The notes beneath the pieces were generated by a model, which worked only from the letters and a program-made list of their open reading frames with translations, did not search any database and was not told where the DNA came from. From Candidatus Proelusimicrobium volucris (lineage in GTDB: Bacteria > Elusimicrobiota > Elusimicrobia > Elusimicrobiales > Elusimicrobiaceae), in assembly GCA_944324665.1 (NCBI GenBank), contig CALUXD010000003.1, positions 1-64,000 of the forward strand: DNA of 64,000 nucleotides, in the 5' to 3' direction. Below are positions 51,255-58,650 of this stretch, piece by piece. Made by a program: the position numbers and the translations under genes. Each line of letters starts with the position of its first letter. The first letter of the stretch is position 1.

Positions 51255-52589
51255 CTAAAATTGTTTTATGTGTTTTTGCCCCTGGATAGGGCGGTCCGCC
51301 GGTTGGGTGGCGAACAGGTACTTATTGCGCAGCGTCACGGGCGCGTCGTAGAAATAGACGGAAAGGTTGTCATAGGGGCCTTTGGGAACGATAAAATGAA
51401 GCAAAAAGACTTCCTTTTGGCCTTTATCCTCGGCCTGGCGCAGTATGTATTTTCGTATTTCCTGCTGTTTGTTGAGAGCGAAAAAGGGCGCCGCGAAAAG
51501 AGGGGTTATTATTACGGCGAATATCAAAAACGGGTACATTATGAATCTAAGCGGTATTTTTAAAAGGGTTAGGGAATATACGAACGCGATTATGGTTATA
51601 TAGGTGGCGGGATAAAAAGGCCTTAAATTTACTATGGGGGCCAAGGCTAGAGCGCAGGCCATAGCCAAAGCCAGCAGGAGCAGAGCCGCGGGGAATAATA
51701 TTTTATCCAAGGATTTATTTCTTAAGTAATGGAACAGCAGTATCAGCGCGGTAATGGGGAAGAGGAAGAAATTCGCCGCGCAGGCTTTTAGCAAAAAAGA
51801 GGCGTGGGTTATAATTTTTGCCGTCAGGGGCAAATGCCTGAAGTATTCGTATTGCTCCATATTAACGCGGAAATATAGCCCCGGAGAACTAAAGAACACC
51901 ACTAAGCCCGCGCCGACGCCGGCGGCGGATATTTTTAAAAAGCGGGGGATATTCTTTCCGTTAAGTTTAAGGTATAGGGAAGTTAATATTATAAGGATTA
52001 AAGAGGCCGGGCCAAGCGTTTCGCCTGTCATGCCCAGCATAAAAGCCGCCAGGAACAACGGGGTTGGCGTTTTATTTAAAGAGGGGGGAAAATCTTTTCC
52101 GTCCCGCAGATATATTCTTATTATTATGACAAACGGCAGGAACAGCAGCAGAGGCCAGCCGTAATTGGAGGCTCCGCCTATCCAAAAAATATTGTTATCC
52201 GGCTGGGCTACGGCGAATGTATTTAGGATAAGAATCAAGAGGAAAGCGGGGTAATCTTTTAGGGTTTTGAAATTGGGCAGTCTTAGGAATACGGCGTAGA
52301 AGGAAAGCAGGGCCAGGGCGAGCTGAACGAGAGGATTTATCACGGCGAAAGCGTAATCGGATATAAAAAGGACTATTCTTGCCGGTATGATTCCTATTCT
52401 TGGGCTATTGGTGAGGCAAGCTAGGAAAAACCCTTGTATAATATCCAGAGCGTGCCTGGGGTATAGGCTGTATTCGTCCGCTCCCAAAGGATAGAGATAA
52501 CAAAGCCAGGCGATGAATGCGACGAATAGAAAAGCGGTAAAGCTCCATATGAGCAAGGAGGGGATATTATATTTCGCGCGAGATTCCAT
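51255..52589 (-). CDS. DUF6056-like polytopic membrane protein, copy 3
   Basis: A 444-residue, third member of the family found at 44378 and 45735, more diverged: CYLYPLGADEY, NSPRIG, QPDNNIFWIGGASNYGW, GMTGETLGP, RPFYPAT and NLSVYFYD. Again about 11 membrane helices. It lies directly upstream of the pilin gene on the same strand, about 105 bases apart, with a pilin promoter between. In Pseudomonas aeruginosa the pilin glycosyltransferases TfpO and TfpW are also encoded beside the pilin, though downstream. A GT-C transferase role is inference from topology, motifs and context. Confidence 0.8.
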   Translation of the reverse strand: MESRAKYNIPSLLIWSFTAFLFVAFIAWLCYLYPLGADEYSLYPRHALDIIQGFFLACLTNSPRIGIIPARIVLFISDYAFAVINPLVQLALALLSFYAVFLRLPNFKTLKDYPAFLLILILNTFAVAQPDNNIFWIGGASNYGWPLLLFLPFVIIIRIYLRDGKDFPPSLNKTPTPLFLAAFMLGMTGETLGPASLILIILTSLYLKLNGKNIPRFLKISAAGVGAGLVVFFSSPGLYFRVNMEQYEYFRHLPLTAKIITHASFLLKACAANFFLFPITALILLFHYLRNKSLDKILFPAALLLLALAMACALALAPIVNLRPFYPATYITIIAFVYSLTLLKIPLRFIMYPFLIFAVIITPLFAAPFFALNKQQEIRKYILRQAEDKGQKEVFLLHFIVPKGPYDNLSVYFYDAPVTLRNKYLFATQPADRPIQGQKHIKQF

Positions 52590-52669
52590 TATTAAGATTC
52601 TATTTTTTTATAGTTAGTTTGGCAATGATGCGCGGCCGCGTATTATAAACAGGGAAGGGGCAAATAAAA

Positions 52670-52741
52670 CGCCCCCTAGGAGAATCGAACTCCTCTCACC
52701 AGATTGAAAATCTGGTGTCCTAACCGATAGACGAAGGGGGC
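52670..52741 (-). tRNA. tRNA-Glu (anticodon TTC)
   Basis: The minus strand gives a complete cloverleaf with acceptor stem GCCCCCT/AGGGGGC, anticodon stem CCAGA/TCTGG with loop TTTTCAA (anticodon TTC) and T arm GGAGTTCGATTCTCC. The discriminator is G, as usual for Glu. CCA is not encoded, unlike tRNA-Gln in this window. It follows tRNA-Lys by 31 bases. Confidence 0.96.
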
Positions 52742-52772
52742 GTAAAGTTCGCTTGCCGCGAACATACCATTT

Positions 52773-52844
52773 TGCGCTCGGTGAGGCTCGAACTCACGAC
52801 CCCCCGCTTAAAAGGCGGATGCTCTACCACTGAGCTACGAGCGC
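52773..52844 (-). tRNA. tRNA-Lys (anticodon TTT)
   Basis: The minus strand gives acceptor stem GCGCTCG/CGAGCGC, D stem GCTC/GAGC, anticodon stem TCCGC/GCGGG with loop CTTTTAA (anticodon TTT), and T arm GTGAGTTCGAGCCTCAC. The discriminator is A and CCA is not encoded. A promoter about 55 bases upstream should transcribe it together with tRNA-Glu. Confidence 0.96.
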
Positions 52845-53146
52845 TTAAAAATCTGTTTGAAAGAACAAAAAATAATGGGGTTTAACCCCAACACATATAT
52901 TTTAACAAAATTAAAACGGCTTGTCTACAAAAATTGAAAAATTCAACTTTATTCAATTTACCGCAGTTCGTTAACATTGGTTAATAGTGTTACATATATT
53001 ATATCAAAAAAATAGATTTAAGTATTAATATTGTGTTTTTTAATCGTCATATGGTTTCTGGGCAAGTCTGCGGATATTATTATATAATAAGATTTTAGAG
53101 AACTTTAAGGAATCTACACACAGCTTTAATATATAAGGAGATTTGT
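52845..53146. other. A/T-rich gap between tRNAs and ridA
   Basis: About 300 A/T-rich bases. On the minus strand they hold the tRNA promoter (listed) and, between it and tRNA-Lys, a 6-bp hairpin TGGGGT/ACCCCA followed by a T-rich run on the minus strand (about 52867-52890). Toward ridA there is no obvious -35/-10 pair apart from A/T-rich boxes near 53080-53095. No open frame is convincing. Confidence 0.5.
52899..52927 (-). promoter_or_regulatory. Promoter of the tRNA-Lys/tRNA-Glu unit
   Basis: On the minus strand TAGACA (52922-52927), a 17-base spacer and TAAAAT (52899-52904) lie about 55 bases before the 5' end of tRNA-Lys. Confidence 0.55.
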
Positions 53147-53527
53147 ATGGGAAAGAAGATAGTATCGTCCGATGCGGCGCCCAAGGCGATAGGGCCTTAT
53201 TCACAAGCGGTCAGGAACGGAAGCTGGGCATTCATATCGGGTTGTTTGCCGGTTGACCCCATAACAGGTGAGCTTGCGGGCGGTGACGTACGCGCGCAAA
53301 CCGAGCGCGTATTGGAGAATTTGGGCGAGATACTAAAAGCGTGCAAGATGGATTTTAAACATGTATTGAAGACTACGGTTTTTATGACTGATCTATCTTG
53401 TTTTGCGGATATGAACGAAGTTTATGCCGAGTTCTTTAAGGATAACCCTCCTGCACGCAGTACGGTGCAGGTTGCGGCTCTTCCGAAGGGGGCCTTGGTA
53501 GAGATAGAGGCGATAGCCAGAAAGTAG
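53147..53527 (+). CDS. ridA: RidA-family enamine/imine deaminase
   Basis: A trimeric RidA (YjgF) protein of 126 residues that hydrolyses reactive enamines and imines, such as 2-aminoacrylate from serine dehydration. The N-terminal DAAPKAIGPYSQAV, the central ERVLENLGEILKACK helix, the arginine of PPARSTVQV, which binds the substrate carboxylate, and the final VEIEAIA are all present. AAGGAG precedes the ATG. A terminator follows, so it is a single-gene unit. Confidence 0.96.
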   Translation: MGKKIVSSDAAPKAIGPYSQAVRNGSWAFISGCLPVDPITGELAGGDVRAQTERVLENLGEILKACKMDFKHVLKTTVFMTDLSCFADMNEVYAEFFKDNPPARSTVQVAALPKGALVEIEAIARK

Positions 53528-53540
53528 GGCTGAAAGATTT

Positions 53541-53569
53541 AAGGCGCGGTATCCAATCCGCGCCTTTTT
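53541..53569 (+). terminator. Intrinsic terminator after ridA
   Basis: A 9-bp stem AAGGCGCGG/CCGCGCCTT with loop TATCCAAT is followed by a T-run; it lies 13 bases past the ridA stop. Confidence 0.9.
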
Positions 53570-53592
53570 ACGATAAGTGAGGGAAGAGGGAA

Positions 53593-55170
53593 ATGTCTTT
53601 AGATTTAAAGGAAAGCGAATTTTTTAAGCAGAAAAGGGCGGGTGTATTATTGCCTTTATTTTCCATGCGCAGTGCTGGCGACTGGGGCTGCGGCGATATG
53701 GGTTCTTTAAAGGAATGGATAGAATATTTAAGCGGTTACGGGGTTAGTATACTTCAGATTTTGCCGATACACGAAACTGAACCGGGGCAGAACTGCCCTT
53801 ATTCGGCGTTAAGCGCGTATGCGATAGATCCAATATATATAAGTATAAATGACGTTTCCGATGTGGCGGCTTCTCAGCAGGCGCAGGATTTGATTAAGCA
53901 ATACGGGGAGGAAATAAAATTCTGGCGTAGCGAGAAGAAGGTCTTTTACAGGTTTATCAAATCGGCCAAGTATAAGGTATTGTGGGCGGCGTACGAGCAC
54001 TTTTGGAATAACGAGAAATCTGCCAATACCGCCCGTTACGAACAATTTTTGGAATTTCATCAAAAGCACGCGTCTTGGCTTGTGCCGTACTGCATATTCA
54101 GGAGCGCCAAGGACAATTTGGGCTGGACCAGTTGGAAACATTGGGAGAAGCGTTTAAAAGAGTTGGATTTAAACTATTTGCGGGAGTATTCCGTATCCAA
54201 CTATAAGCAGATGATGTTTTTTAGTTATTTGCAGTGGCAGCTTCAGCTTCAGCTGGCGGAAGTCAGGCGTATAGCCGCTTCGCGGGGAGTGCTTTTGTTT
54301 GGGGATATTCCTTTTGGCGTCAATTTAGACAGCGCCGACGTGTGGAGTAATCAGAGCAAATATTTGGACGGCTATGAAATCGGTGCGCCCAAGGATCAAT
54401 TTTCGGAAGGGGGGCAGAAGTGGGGTTTGCCCGCGTATAACTGGCCTGCGATAGAACAAAGCGATTTCAATTTATGGCGCGGCAAGATAGCGCGCGCCTG
54501 CGAGATATACGATATGTTCCGCTTGGATCATTTTGTAGGATTTTTCAGGACGTGGATATTCGGCCCCGGCGACGACATCGGCAAGTTTGATTTGGAGGGG
54601 GAGGATAAACAAAAAGCGCGCGGCGCGGCTTTTATGGAGGCTGTCTGCCAGTCGGCGGGCGGCAAATTGCCCATAGGGGAAGATTTGGGCGTTATACCCG
54701 ATTATGTACGCGCTTATATGAAGGAGGTTTCCCTTCCCGGCTATAAGGTAATCAGGTGGGAGAAAGACAACGAAGTGTTCCGCGAGCCGCGGGAGTATCC
54801 TTTGGCTTCGCTTGCGACTACGGCTACGCACGATACGGAAACATTAAGAGAGTGGTGGGACATTATGCCCGATTGGCAGCGCGCAAATGTATGGGAAATG
54901 ATTTCGGCGCAAAAGACGGACGGCAGAGTCCCTTTCACGGCGGAGGTGCACCGCGCGATATTCAAGCGGGTAATGGGTGCCGGTTCTTGCTTTGTGATTT
55001 TCCCTTTACAGGATATAATAGGGGAAAAGGAGCGTATAAACACGCCCGGTACAGTCGGCGAGGAGAATTGGAGTTACCGCGTCCCGTTTGAGACGGCGGA
55101 ATTCAACTCCGCCTATTTGGATAATATGCGTATGTTTAAAGAGGAGGCGCAAGCCTCGGGGCGCATATAG
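53593..55170 (+). CDS. malQ: 4-alpha-glucanotransferase
   Basis: A cytosolic GH77 amylomaltase transferring glucan segments in glycogen or maltodextrin metabolism, 525 residues. The N-terminal RAGVLLPLFSMRSAGDWGCGD, the QILPIHETEP and SPYSALSAYAIDP-like stretch, the LFGDIPFGVNLDSADVW segment, the catalytic aspartate of FRLDHFVGFFRTW, the acid GEDLGVIP and THDTETLREWW are all in family order. No other glycogen gene is nearby. GAGGGAAGAGGG precedes the start. Confidence 0.96.
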   Translation: MSLDLKESEFFKQKRAGVLLPLFSMRSAGDWGCGDMGSLKEWIEYLSGYGVSILQILPIHETEPGQNCPYSALSAYAIDPIYISINDVSDVAASQQAQDLIKQYGEEIKFWRSEKKVFYRFIKSAKYKVLWAAYEHFWNNEKSANTARYEQFLEFHQKHASWLVPYCIFRSAKDNLGWTSWKHWEKRLKELDLNYLREYSVSNYKQMMFFSYLQWQLQLQLAEVRRIAASRGVLLFGDIPFGVNLDSADVWSNQSKYLDGYEIGAPKDQFSEGGQKWGLPAYNWPAIEQSDFNLWRGKIARACEIYDMFRLDHFVGFFRTWIFGPGDDIGKFDLEGEDKQKARGAAFMEAVCQSAGGKLPIGEDLGVIPDYVRAYMKEVSLPGYKVIRWEKDNEVFREPREYPLASLATTATHDTETLREWWDIMPDWQRANVWEMISAQKTDGRVPFTAEVHRAIFKRVMGAGSCFVIFPLQDIIGEKERINTPGTVGEENWSYRVPFETAEFNSAYLDNMRMFKEEAQASGRI

Positions 55171-55202
55171 CGGAAATTATCCGGAAAAGGGCAAAAAAAC
55201 AG

Positions 55203-55231
55203 TTGCAATATCATTAAAAAAAGATAATAAT
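55203..55231 (+). promoter_or_regulatory. Promoter before the 573-residue unknown gene
   Basis: TTGCAA (55203-55208), a 17-base spacer and AATAAT (55226-55231) lie 38 bases before the start codon of the next gene. Confidence 0.5.
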
Positions 55232-55269
55232 GTCTTTTAAAGAAGAACCTAACAGAGGAGGGCTGTAAG

Positions 55270-56991
55270 ATGCGTGTTTTTAAGAGTAACACAACCAGAA
55301 TAGTTATAGCTTGCTTTATAATATTTATGGCTATACCGTTTATATTTGTTGAAAGTTCGGGCGAAGGCAGAAGAAGCGACGTATCAATCCCGTTGGAAAC
55401 GACGTCCAACCCTCTTTCCAAGATAATAGACAGAATAGGATCTTTTTACGGATTTAAGAAACGGCCCGCCCGCGCTTCGTTTAACAAAAGCGGGGCTGCG
55501 CCTTCCGATAACGGAGAGGTGCTGGCTTCGCTTAAGCGTCCCGCGGAGTTATCTTCCGAAGGGCGGATAGAAGGTGCGGGTTTGCCTGCCGCGGGCGGCG
55601 ATATTTTTTCTTCCGACGGTTCTTCTTCCGACGGTTCTTCTTCCGGCGTTAGCGTAAGCGGCGGCGGTGCGGTGCCTGCGGGGCGACTGCCGCAGGTTAA
55701 AGAATATGTCCGTATGGACGGGGAAACTTACGAAGTAGTTACCGATCCGGCGGGCCGCAAGTTTGTGGCTATGCCCGACGGTTTTGTCCCTTACGAAAAA
55801 TTGATGTCCGATACCGTATCTCAGGAGGAGTTTGACGCCGCGCGTGCTCAAGCGCCTGACCTTGAGGATTGGGAAATTTTTGAGGCTCTAAGAAGCCCCG
55901 GCGGCCTTCCGGCTTATTTGGCGAGCGGCGGCAATAATGTCTTTTACAGGGACGACACCCCCGGTTATTATGACAGGGACGGCAAAGAAGGCAGCAGGCT
56001 GTTCGGCCTGCGCGCTGGCGGCCGCGGCGGAGAGGAAGATGATATCTACGACGAGCGCAAACTTATAAAGAGCATTGTTGACAATAAAGAAAGAATCTCC
56101 TCTAAAAAAAGCGGTATTAGCGGCGGTATGCGCGTGAAATATGTGGAAGGCAAAAAAGCTCAAGACGCGGATAATGCCGATACGCAAAATAATAATACTT
56201 TTGCTTCTCTTATAGAAAACGGCGTAATTATCGGCGACGAAAAAGTGGGGCTAAAGGCGGCTTCAAATTCCCAGAGGTCTTTTAGGGAACGCAATAAAGA
56301 ATCCGAATTGGATAAAACCATAAAGCTAAAAGACGAAAGCGTAAATATCTATATGGCAAAAGCTATGGGCGTAGCCAATTTCTCTAAGGAAGACGAAAAC
56401 GGCGAAGAACTAAAAAACCCCTGGGTATATCCGGCGGATTTGGATTTAGCCAATACCCCCGGTAAAAATTTTTTTGACAGCAATGCAAATGTTTTTGCGG
56501 GCAAGGAATATATCAAAGACAATTTTATTCAAAGCGATACGCTGTATCAGTCAGCGATAAAGGACTTAAAGGATTTAAAGACGAAAAACAATCTTGATAT
56601 TAAGCTTGCCGTGGTTGACGGGCTTGAGGAAGACGGCAAAATAAAAGCCGTCTCCAAGGATACCTTCCACTATAAAATAATAGAAAGGCTTACGGAAGGG
56701 GAGGATAAATTCGGCCCGTATGTAGATATAAAACCCGCCGATAAAGCCGATACTTTATTGGTCGTCTCCGACCCGGATACGCTTAATAATTTAAAAAAGG
56801 CGGGCTATAATGCCGTTTTGTTTAACAATTATGCGATAACCCCCTCCGATATGAGCAATTTCTATACAAGCGCCTTAAAGGAAGTTGCTAATATGGCTCG
56901 TTTAAAACAGGAAGGTATTGCGAACCGTCAGGAAGTCCTTGCCAAAACCAAGGATATCGCGGAAGCTAAAGTAGGCATTAGGGGAATATAG
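55270..56991 (+). CDS. Large membrane-anchored or exported protein, unknown
   Basis: A 573-residue protein that I do not recognise. Residues about 9-27 form one hydrophobic segment without a clear cleavage site, so it is probably an uncleaved anchor or signal peptide. A Ser/Gly-rich low-complexity region with an SSDG repeat lies at about 117-138. Then VKEYVRMDGETYEVVTDPAGRKF begins a region that may be folded. The C-terminal third (about 400-545) has alternating strands and helices (KLAVVDGLEEDGKIKAV, DTLLVVSDPDTLNNLKKAGYNAVLFNN), like a Rossmann-type or receiver-like fold. CAGAGGAGGG is an excellent ribosome-binding site. The stop codon lies in the first bases of the duplicated ankyrin unit. 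Confidence 0.75.
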   Translation: MRVFKSNTTRIVIACFIIFMAIPFIFVESSGEGRRSDVSIPLETTSNPLSKIIDRIGSFYGFKKRPARASFNKSGAAPSDNGEVLASLKRPAELSSEGRIEGAGLPAAGGDIFSSDGSSSDGSSSGVSVSGGGAVPAGRLPQVKEYVRMDGETYEVVTDPAGRKFVAMPDGFVPYEKLMSDTVSQEEFDAARAQAPDLEDWEIFEALRSPGGLPAYLASGGNNVFYRDDTPGYYDRDGKEGSRLFGLRAGGRGGEEDDIYDERKLIKSIVDNKERISSKKSGISGGMRVKYVEGKKAQDADNADTQNNNTFASLIENGVIIGDEKVGLKAASNSQRSFRERNKESELDKTIKLKDESVNIYMAKAMGVANFSKEDENGEELKNPWVYPADLDLANTPGKNFFDSNANVFAGKEYIKDNFIQSDTLYQSAIKDLKDLKTKNNLDIKLAVVDGLEEDGKIKAVSKDTFHYKIIERLTEGEDKFGPYVDIKPADKADTLLVVSDPDTLNNLKKAGYNAVLFNNYAITPSDMSNFYTSALKEVANMARLKQEGIANRQEVLAKTKDIAEAKVGIRGI

Positions 56992-57029
56992 GACCAAAAG
57001 TCCTTAAAAAATAGGTCCAAATTCCCTTG
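56988..57029 (+). promoter_or_regulatory. Composite 42-bp upstream element, copy 2
   Basis: ATAGGAC-N5-GTCC-N7-ATAGGTC-N5-TCCC-TTG, 103 bases before the first ankyrin gene and in the same register as the copy before the metzincin. A perfect TATAAT follows at 57045-57050, but the TTG box is too close to it for an ordinary -35, so activator-dependent transcription is plausible. The element begins inside the stop codon of the upstream gene. Confidence 0.65.
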
Positions 57030-57090
57030 AAAACAAGGTGTATTTATAATAGCATTAAGTTATAGGAATATTTTTAAAGGAGCGGCAAAT

Positions 57091-57762
57091 ATGAAGTTTA
57101 AAATAATAACGGCGGCTTTATTATTGGGCATAATGGCGGGCTTTTCGGCCGATGTAATGGCGCAGGTGGGGGTACCGCACAGCAAAAGGGGTACCGGCAG
57201 CCTTTGCGATTATGATAGCAGGACAAGATATTATTATTGGGGAGCTGTTTTTTGCGGTCCTTACGGCGGCGATATGGAGTTTATAAAATTCTGCTATGAA
57301 GATGCTATCTCCCGCGGTTATGTGATAGATAAAGACTATACGGACGGAATTGGATATGTTACGACGTCAGCAGCAGGGTGCGGGCGGCTTGAAGGGCTTA
57401 AGTTCTTTCTTGACAAGGGTTTTTACCTTGACGAAGTAAACAGAGATTCAATGCAGACTCCTTTGCAAATTGCGGCGGAGCAAGGCCACTATGAGGTTTG
57501 CAAGTACCTTTTGGAGAAAGGCGCAAGCCCCTTAAAGAAGTCTTACGCGATACACGAAGACGCATACTACTATGCCAAGCAATCGGGTGTGCATAGCGTA
57601 ATCAAATTAGTGGGCGACGCATGGCGCAAATGGCAAGGATTGGCGGAAGCCAGGCGCGAAGAATATAAGCAAGACATCAAGAATCTTAATCTTAACGATT
57701 ATGAGAAGTTCAAACTGAAACATAATCTTGGCAATTTTAAAGCGGAGATGTTCTTTTCTTAA
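57091..57762 (+). CDS. Exported ankyrin-repeat protein A
   Basis: A 223-residue protein with a cleavable signal peptide (about residues 1-25, ending VMA-Q). The mature N-terminus (VGVPHSKRGTGSLCDYDSRTRYY) is conserved with the neighbouring copy. Ankyrin-like repeats occupy about residues 60-150: GYVTTSAAGCGRLEGLKFFLDKG and QTPLQIAAEQGHYEVCKYLLEKGA are two clear units. A charged C-terminal helix follows. Ankyrin repeats mediate protein binding; an exported form suggests an envelope or extracellular partner. GGAG lies eight bases before the ATG. Substrates and partners are unknown. Confidence 0.85.
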   Translation: MKFKIITAALLLGIMAGFSADVMAQVGVPHSKRGTGSLCDYDSRTRYYYWGAVFCGPYGGDMEFIKFCYEDAISRGYVIDKDYTDGIGYVTTSAAGCGRLEGLKFFLDKGFYLDEVNRDSMQTPLQIAAEQGHYEVCKYLLEKGASPLKKSYAIHEDAYYYAKQSGVHSVIKLVGDAWRKWQGLAEARREEYKQDIKNLNLNDYEKFKLKHNLGNFKAEMFFS

Positions 57763-57785
57763 TAGTTTGTAAAAAGACAAAATTT

Positions 57786-57815
57786 AAAAGCCCGCCTATT
57801 TCGGCGGGCTTTTTT
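57786..57815 (+). terminator. Intrinsic terminator after ankyrin gene A
   Basis: Stem AAAAGCCCGCC/GGCGGGCTTTT with loop TATTTC and a run of six T. Confidence 0.9.
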
Positions 57816-57819
57816 ATGG

Positions 57820-57861
57820 ATAGGACCAAAAGTCCTTAAAAAATAGGTCCAAATTCCCTTG
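57820..57861 (+). promoter_or_regulatory. Composite 42-bp upstream element, copy 3
   Basis: The same element as at 56988, 102 bases before the second ankyrin gene, with the TATAAT at 57877-57882. It is part of the duplicated unit, so this copy is not independent evidence; the metzincin copy is. Confidence 0.65.
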
Positions 57862-57921
57862 AAAACAAAGTGTATTTATAATAGCATAAGTTATAGGAAT
57901 ATTTTTAAAGGAGCAGTAAAT

Positions 57922-58578
57922 ATGAGGTTTAAGATAATAACGGCGGCTTTATTGTTGGGCATAATGGCGGGCTTTTCGGCCAATGTAATGGCGCAGGTGG
58001 GCGTACCGCACAGCAAAAGGGGGACGGGCAGCCTTTGCGATTATGATAGCAGGACAAGATATTATAGCTGGGACAGCGTTTTTTGCAGTCCTTACGGCGG
58101 CGATATGGAGTTTATAGAATTCTGCTATGAAGATTCAATCTCCCGCGGTTATGTGATAGATAAAGACTATACGGATGCAGGCGGATACGTAACAGCCTCT
58201 GCGGCACTGTGCGGGCGGCTTGAAGGGCTTAAGTTCTTTCTTGACAAGGGTTTTTACCTTGACGAAGTAAACAGAGATTCAATGAAGACTCCTTTGCAAG
58301 CTGCGGCGGAACAAGGCCGTTATGAGGTTTGCAAGTACCTTTTGGATAAAGGAGCAAGCCCTTTAAAGAAGTCTTACGCGATACATAAGGATGCATACTA
58401 CTATGCTAAGCAATCGGGTGTGCAGAGCGTAATCAAATTGGTGGGCGACGCATGGCGGAAATGGCAAGGATTGGCGGAAGTCAGGCGCGAAGAATATAAG
58501 CAAGACATCAAAAAACTTAATCTTAACGATTACGAGAGGTTTAAACTGAAACATAATCTTAATGTTTCCAGAGGATAA
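57922..58578 (+). CDS. Exported ankyrin-repeat protein B
   Basis: A 218-residue paralogue of the preceding protein with the same signal peptide (ending NVMA-Q) and ankyrin units (GYVTASAALCGRLEGLKFFLDKG, KTPLQAAAEQGRYEVCKYLLDKGA). Replacements cluster at surface-type positions of the repeats (GIG to AGG, Gln to Lys, His to Arg, Glu to Lys), which may change binding partners. The C-terminus ends NLNVSRG instead of GNFKAEMFFS. I start at the ATG at 57922, with GGAG upstream; a start at 57859 would run through the promoter region. Confidence 0.85.
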   Translation: MRFKIITAALLLGIMAGFSANVMAQVGVPHSKRGTGSLCDYDSRTRYYSWDSVFCSPYGGDMEFIEFCYEDSISRGYVIDKDYTDAGGYVTASAALCGRLEGLKFFLDKGFYLDEVNRDSMKTPLQAAAEQGRYEVCKYLLDKGASPLKKSYAIHKDAYYYAKQSGVQSVIKLVGDAWRKWQGLAEVRREEYKQDIKKLNLNDYERFKLKHNLNVSRG

Positions 58579-58606
58579 ACTTTGTTAGACTTATGATTTT
58601 ATCGGG

Positions 58607-58635
58607 AAAGCCCGCCTATTTCGGTGGGCTTTTTT
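58607..58635 (+). terminator. Intrinsic terminator after ankyrin gene B
   Basis: Stem AAAGCCCGCC/GGTGGGCTTT, with one G-T pair compared with the first copy, loop TATTTC and a run of six T. It also separates the convergent thiN gene. Confidence 0.88.
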
Positions 58636-58650
58636 ATGGATAGATAATAG

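Larger units (their letters stand above)
56988..57819 (+). repeat. Tandem duplication, unit 1 (832 bp)
   Basis: A direct repeat unit containing the 42-bp element, -10 box, ankyrin gene and terminator, ending TTTTTTATGGAT. The next unit begins immediately at 57820. The upstream 100 bases differ between units at only a few positions, while the coding parts have diverged more. Confidence 0.85.
57820..58640 (+). repeat. Tandem duplication, unit 2 (about 821 bp)
   Basis: Second copy of the unit starting at 56988. It keeps the element, -10 box, gene and terminator, and ends in the same TTTTTTATGGATAG sequence. The coding ends differ: the two proteins part after KLKHNL. Confidence 0.85.

Noticed and set aside
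57750-58578. The different C-terminal ends of the two ankyrin proteins as a frameshifted pseudogene
   Set aside because: Both genes keep open frames, signal peptides, ribosome-binding sites and terminators; divergence at the end alone does not indicate decay.
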